From G963667075 sp963667075 (lineage in GTDB: Bacteria > Pseudomonadota > Alphaproteobacteria > Micavibrionales > Micavibrionaceae): 64,000 bases of DNA. Below the pieces are notes generated by a model, which was not told where the DNA came from, made no database searches, and saw only the letters and a program-made list of their open reading frames with translations. Below, one piece after another: positions 59,807-64,000 of this stretch (position 1 is the stretch's first letter; every line of letters starts with the position of its first letter). Where the stretch lies: the NCBI GenBank assembly GCA_963667075.1, contig OY762938.1, forward strand, positions 620,001 to 684,000, in the 5' to 3' direction. A program made the translations under genes and the position numbers.

Positions 59807-60400
59807 ATGGAAGCCTTTGTCCTGTTTGCCGCTTATCTTTTAGGCTCCGTACCCTTTGGCCTTGTGCTTTGCAAACTGGCCGGTTACGGAGACATACGGC
59901 AAATTGGTTCAGGCAATATCGGTGCAACCAATGTGTTGCGCACGGGCAGTAAATCTCTGGCCCTCCTGACCCTTATCCTTGATAGCGGCAAAGGGGCTTT
60001 TGCCGTCTGGCTGGCCTTATATTTTCTGGACTTCAACGCCGCGACACTGGCTGGCCTTGGCAGCATTTTGGGCCATATGTTCCCTGTCTGGCTAAAATTC
60101 AAAGGCGGTAAAGGCGTTGCCACCACCCTTGGCATGATGCTCGCCCTTGTGCCGCCCGTGGGTCTGCTGGCCTGCGTTATGTGGTTAGTCATTGCGGCCA
60201 GCTATAACATCTCTTCTCTGGCTGCACTGGTCAGCATTCTTTTCACCCCCTTTATGGCCCATCATTTTTATGGAGATGCAAACTTATCGTTTATGCTCTC
60301 TCTCATCGTCCTCCTTGTCTGGTTCAAGCACCGCGACAACATAAAAAGGCTTGCAAAAGGCGAGGAACCGAAGATAAAGAAAAGAGAAAAAAAAGAGTAA
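59807..60400 (+). CDS. plsY: Glycerol-3-phosphate acyltransferase PlsY
   Basis: Membrane acyltransferase that uses acyl phosphate to make lysophosphatidic acid, the first step of phospholipid synthesis. The 197-residue protein has five membrane helices and the motifs GSGNIGATNVLR, KGGKGVATTLG and the conserved GHMFPVWLKF segment. The C-terminus is Lys/Glu-rich. It is coupled to pyrB and dprA in a short operon. Confidence 0.95.
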   Translation: MEAFVLFAAYLLGSVPFGLVLCKLAGYGDIRQIGSGNIGATNVLRTGSKSLALLTLILDSGKGAFAVWLALYFLDFNAATLAGLGSILGHMFPVWLKFKGGKGVATTLGMMLALVPPVGLLACVMWLVIAASYNISSLAALVSILFTPFMAHHFYGDANLSFMLSLIVLLVWFKHRDNIKRLAKGEEPKIKKREKKE

Positions 60401-60403
60401 ACT

Positions 60404-61528
60404 ATGACGCAAATACTCGCCTTCCCCGATAATGAAAAGCTGGCATGGATACGTCTTTCCAGAACGAACAGAATCGGACCTGTGACTTTTTTTCGTCTGC
60501 TGGAACGCTTTGGCACGGCCTCAAAAGCCCTTGAAAATCTGTCCTCCCTTTCATTGCGCGGCGGTGGTAAAACACCCCTGAAACCTTTGCCCTTGTCAGA
60601 GGCTGAAGCAGAGCTGGCCGCCGTTCAAAAAAGAGGGGGAAGCCTCATAACAGCCGCAGAAGATTCCTATCCTCTTCCGCTGGGGGCAATTGACGATCCG
60701 CCGCCTGTGCTGACTGTTTTCGGCAATCTGGAACACCTGCAAAGAAATGCTATCGGCATAGTAGGCGCACGTAATGCCTCTTTCAATGGCCGGAAATTTG
60801 CCAAAAACATGGCCAGACAACTTGGCGAAAGAAGGAAAATTGTTGTATCAGGTCTGGCACGGGGCATTGATACGGCTGCCCATGAAGGGGCTTTGGAAAC
60901 GGGCACAATCGCGGTTGTCGCCGGCGGCGTTGATGTGATTTACCCAAAAGAAAACACAGCCCTTTATCAGCAAATTATTGATCATGGCGGTGCGATCGTC
61001 GCCGAAAGCCCCTTTGGCACACAGCCGCAAGCCCGTCATTTTCCACGTCGCAACAGAATCATATCCGGCCTCTCTTCCGGCGTTGTCGTCGTTGAGGCTA
61101 CCTTGCGTTCCGGCTCTCTCATTACTGCACGTATGGCAGGCGAACAGGGACGCGATGTATTCGCGGTGCCAGGCTTTCCTCTTGATCCACGAGCACAAGG
61201 CCCCAATAAACTGATCAGTGACGGGGCTGTCCTCGTACAATCAGTCGATGATATTTTACAACATACACAAGATTTTCGATCCCACGGTTTATCAGAGAGA
61301 AAACAGGCCCCCTATGAGCCTCTACCCCTTGATACATCTATCTCTGAGCCACCTGAGGAAGTCCGGGAAATGATCATGGGAACCTTAACATCTTCACCAA
61401 CAGGAGTTGACGAACTCGTCCGGATCTGTCAATTGACTATCCCTGATACACAAACTGCACTGCTGGAACTTGAGCTCGCCGGGCGGGTTCAAAGACTGGC
61501 TGGCAACAGAGTCTGCCTTACGGGCTGA
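60404..61528 (+). CDS. dprA: DNA processing protein DprA
   Basis: Rossmann-fold protein that loads RecA on incoming single-stranded DNA. The 374 residues begin with a SAM-like domain (SRTNRIGPVTFFRLLERFG), then the core: NAIGIVGARNASFNGRKFA, VVSGLARGIDTAAHEGAL, FPRRNRIISGLSSGVVVVEA, GSLITARMAGEQGRDVFAVPG, NKLISDGAVLVQ. A C-terminal winged-helix-like domain follows (EVREMIMGTLTSSPTGVDEL). Shares its operon with topA, 33 bp downstream. Confidence 0.96.
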   Translation: MTQILAFPDNEKLAWIRLSRTNRIGPVTFFRLLERFGTASKALENLSSLSLRGGGKTPLKPLPLSEAEAELAAVQKRGGSLITAAEDSYPLPLGAIDDPPPVLTVFGNLEHLQRNAIGIVGARNASFNGRKFAKNMARQLGERRKIVVSGLARGIDTAAHEGALETGTIAVVAGGVDVIYPKENTALYQQIIDHGGAIVAESPFGTQPQARHFPRRNRIISGLSSGVVVVEATLRSGSLITARMAGEQGRDVFAVPGFPLDPRAQGPNKLISDGAVLVQSVDDILQHTQDFRSHGLSERKQAPYEPLPLDTSISEPPEEVREMIMGTLTSSPTGVDELVRICQLTIPDTQTALLELELAGRVQRLAGNRVCLTG

Positions 61529-61561
61529 AAGAAATAAGCAATAAGGAACAAGGGATAAAGA

Positions 61562-64000
61562 ATGAGCGCACCGAATATAGTCATTGTTGAATCACCTGCA
61601 AAAGCCAAAACCATCGAAAAATACCTGGGCCCGGGCTACGAAGTTATGGCCTCTTACGGCCACGTACGCGATCTGGTAAACAAAGATGGATCAGTTCTCC
61701 CCGATGAAGATTTTTCTATGAAATGGGAGCTTGGCGACCGTTCTAAAAAAACTGTATCTGATATCCGCAAAGCCGTTAAAGACGCAGAATCACTTTACCT
61801 CGCAACTGACCCGGATCGTGAAGGAGAAGCTATTTCCTGGCACATAAAGGAAATTTTGGAAGATAAAAAACTGCTCAAAGACAAAAAAGTCTACCGCGTA
61901 ACGTTTAACGAAATTACAAAATCTGCCGTCACAACAGCCTTCCAGAATGCAAGAGAGCTTGATGAAAATCTGGTACAGGCCTATCTGGCCCGCCGTGCAC
62001 TGGATTATCTTGTCGGCTTTAACCTGTCCCCCGTTTTGTGGAGAAAACTGCCGGGTTCCCGCTCTGCCGGCCGTGTGCAATCGGTTGCCTTGCGCCTTGT
62101 CTGTGAACGGGAATCAGAGATTGAACGCTTTAACCCGCAGGAATACTGGACGGTTGAAGCGGAACTGAAAACACCTGAAAACAAACTTTTTACCGCTCAT
62201 CTGACACATCTGGCCGGTAACAAGCTTGATAAATTCTCGTTAGGCAATGAAGAACAAGCCACAGCCGCCGTCAAACGCATCGAAAGCAAATCCCTTTCCG
62301 TACAAAAGATTGTTAAAAAGCAGGCCAAACGAAATCCTGCGCCGCCTTTTATTACATCCACACTGCAACAGGAAGCCTCCAGAAAACTGCGGATGAGCGC
62401 ATCACAAACAATGCGCGTCGCACAACAGCTTTATGAGGGGATTAAAATTGATGGCGAAACCGTTGGTCTTATTACCTATATGAGGACCGATGGTATAACC
62501 CTGTCAGGAGAAGCCATTGCTCAGTGCCGTGAGGTCATCGGCAAGGAGTATGGTGATAAATATCTGCCTAAGTCACCCCGCGCTTACAAGAGCAAGGCGA
62601 AAAACGCTCAAGAGGCTCACGAAGCCATTCGTCCTACAGGCCTTTCCCGCCTGCCTAAAGCCATGAAAGGCTACCTTGATGACAAACAGGCTGCGCTGTA
62701 TGAGTTGATCTGGAAGAGGACCGTTGCCTGCCAGATGGAAAGTGCCGTTCTGGATCAGGTTAAAGCAGACATATCAGATGGCACAGACGATGTCGTGCTG
62801 CGTGCCAATGGCTCTGTTATTGCGTTTGATGGCTTCCTGACCCTGTATCAGGAAGGCTCGGACGAAAATGGAAACAATCAGAGCGATAGCAAGGATGACA
62901 CAGACAGACGCTTACCACCGCTCCACGAAGGTGACGATCTCGACACAAGAAAAATCAATTCAGAACAACACTTTACACAGCCTCCTCCACGTTATTCTGA
63001 AGCTTCGTTGGTTAAGACCATGGAAGAAATGGGTATTGGCCGCCCCTCTACCTATGCCTCCATTCTTCAGGTACTAAGGGACCGCGACTATGTCCGCATG
63101 GAAAAACGGCGTTTTCACCCGGAAGACCGGGGCCGCATCGTTACAGAGTTCTTAAAGAAATTCTTTGAACGTTACGTTGATTATGAATTTACAGCCAATC
63201 TTGAAGAAGAGCTCGACCTCATTTCATCTGGCGAAGTGCAATGGAAAAATGCGCTGAAAGACTTCTGGGGCGACTTCAAAAAAGCCGTTGATGATACAAA
63301 AAGCCTTACCATCACAGAAGTCCTTGATCACTTGAATGATGAGCTTGCCGACTTCTTCTTCCCCAAAACGGATGAAACAAAAGATCCTCGCGATTGTCAG
63401 GCTTGCGAGGATGGCCGTCTCTCCCTGAAAGTAGGAAAATTTGGTGCCTTTATCGGCTGCTCGAACTACCCGGATTGCAAATTTACACGACCTCTTGTTG
63501 TCAAAGAAGGCGAAGAAGAGGATAACGCTGCAGCACAGCTCAATAATGAACCAAAAGAGCTTGGCAGCGATCCCGATACAGGGAGGCTCGTAACGTTGCG
63601 CCGCGGCCCCTATGGTCCTTACGTCCAGCTAGAACTGCCCGAAGGTGCCGCCAAAAAGGATAAACCGAAACGTCAGGGCCTGCCACGCGGCACCGCACCT
63701 GATGAGGTAAATCTTGATGTTGCGCTCAGCCTTTTATCTTTGCCCCGTCTTGTTGGCATGCACCCGGAGACAAACGAAAAAATTGAAGCCGGTATCGGAC
63801 GTTTTGGCCCATTTTTAAAACATCAGGGGAAATTCAAATCCATTCCAGCCGGCGATGATGTCCTGACGATCGGCATGAACCGCGCCGTAGAACTTCTTGC
63901 CCAAGCCCCAAAAAAGAAGAAGGCCCCTGCCAAGAAAAAAGCCACGGCAAAAAAGAAAACAACCACTAAGAAAAAGACAACAGCGACAAAGACAAAGACA
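61562..64000 (+). CDS. topA: DNA topoisomerase I TopA (runs off the window)
   Basis: Type IA topoisomerase that relaxes negative supercoils. 813 codons are visible with no stop. The Toprim domain is at the start (NIVIVESPAKAKTIEKYLG; DPDREGEAISWHI). The active-site Tyr is in ETVGLITYMRTDGITLS (about residue 305). FITSTLQQEASRKLRMSA and HEAIRPTGLSR are family blocks. Then zinc-binding segments CQACEDGRLSLKVGKFGAF IGCSNYPDCKF are present in two parts. The last visible ~40 residues are Lys/Ala/Thr-rich (basic tail). ATG at 61562 follows an AAGGGATAAAG stretch. Confidence 0.97.
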   Translation, partial: MSAPNIVIVESPAKAKTIEKYLGPGYEVMASYGHVRDLVNKDGSVLPDEDFSMKWELGDRSKKTVSDIRKAVKDAESLYLATDPDREGEAISWHIKEILEDKKLLKDKKVYRVTFNEITKSAVTTAFQNARELDENLVQAYLARRALDYLVGFNLSPVLWRKLPGSRSAGRVQSVALRLVCERESEIERFNPQEYWTVEAELKTPENKLFTAHLTHLAGNKLDKFSLGNEEQATAAVKRIESKSLSVQKIVKKQAKRNPAPPFITSTLQQEASRKLRMSASQTMRVAQQLYEGIKIDGETVGLITYMRTDGITLSGEAIAQCREVIGKEYGDKYLPKSPRAYKSKAKNAQEAHEAIRPTGLSRLPKAMKGYLDDKQAALYELIWKRTVACQMESAVLDQVKADISDGTDDVVLRANGSVIAFDGFLTLYQEGSDENGNNQSDSKDDTDRRLPPLHEGDDLDTRKINSEQHFTQPPPRYSEASLVKTMEEMGIGRPSTYASILQVLRDRDYVRMEKRRFHPEDRGRIVTEFLKKFFERYVDYEFTANLEEELDLISSGEVQWKNALKDFWGDFKKAVDDTKSLTITEVLDHLNDELADFFFPKTDETKDPRDCQACEDGRLSLKVGKFGAFIGCSNYPDCKFTRPLVVKEGEEEDNAAAQLNNEPKELGSDPDTGRLVTLRRGPYGPYVQLELPEGAAKKDKPKRQGLPRGTAPDEVNLDVALSLLSLPRLVGMHPETNEKIEAGIGRFGPFLKHQGKFKSIPAGDDVLTIGMNRAVELLAQAPKKKKAPAKKKATAKKKTTTKKKTTATKTKT

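Noticed and set aside
1..64000. CRISPR array, tRNA or rRNA operon, or prophage
   Set aside because: I saw no regularly spaced identical repeats, no tRNA cloverleaf with a recognisable T-loop in the intergenic regions, and no phage structural genes. The only structured RNA I can support is rnpB.

Overview
The window reads as a chromosomal segment of an alphaproteobacterium of moderate-to-low GC. Supporting signs are the split proton-translocating transhydrogenase (pntAA, pntAB, pntB), an alphaproteobacterial-style division and cell wall (dcw) cluster with lpxC, bamD, recN and ligA nearby, the sdhCDA/B set, the pyrB-plsY-dprA-topA order, and type A RNase P RNA. The paired pilin-like proteins and the type IVb-like pilus locus make me think of Micavibrio-like lineages. 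That placement is a guess without a tree.

Layout. 1-2029 (minus): type I secretion ATPase (cut by the window edge) and a TolC-like outer membrane protein. 2280-6626 (plus): transhydrogenase operon, an alpha/beta hydrolase and a small conserved-looking protein. 6699-7142: decayed IS630 transposase. 7292-12534 (minus): ddl-ftsQ-ftsA-ftsZ, with two DnaA boxes between ftsA and ftsZ. 12844-18466 (plus): lpxC-bamD-recN-ligA. 18518-34203 (minus): mraZ-rsmH-ftsL-ftsI-murE-murF-mraY-murD-ftsW-murG-murC-murB, interrupted at three places by non-cell-wall genes. A MraZ-box array precedes mraZ. 34421-37633: a possible cysteine-peptidase-like protein, a 46-residue membrane protein, rnpB, an AmpD-type amidase, a secreted Tyr/Pro repeat protein and a DUF167 protein. 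37638-43551 (minus): asd-sdhC-sdhD-ACT-sdhA-GGDEF-sdhB. 43630-45936 (plus): soluble hybrid histidine kinase. 45937-46485: a noncoding block dense in palindromes. 46486-57968: type IVb-like pilus or secretion locus (two pilin-like proteins, GspM- and GspL-like proteins, platform protein, ATPase, Ig-like protein, lipoprotein secretin, a CheY-like regulator, prepilin peptidase). 58166-58743: two small unknown genes. 58871 to the right edge (plus): pyrB-plsY-dprA-topA.

The least explained item is a dispersed element of about 126-138 bp at 39373-39510, 45992-46117 and 57966-58091, with a possible remnant near 35395-35419. Each copy folds into four successive hairpins. The stems are kept while some of their sequences change. 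In two copies the element's terminal TAA is the stop codon of the gene it abuts (sdhA and the prepilin peptidase). Other points of interest are the reversed lpxC-bamD-recN-ligA block inside the dcw cluster, the insertions in that cluster with inverted-repeat flanks around one of them, the pilus locus with an Ig-like periplasmic protein and pilins lacking Glu5, and the sdh operon interrupted by a diguanylate cyclase and an ACT-domain protein.
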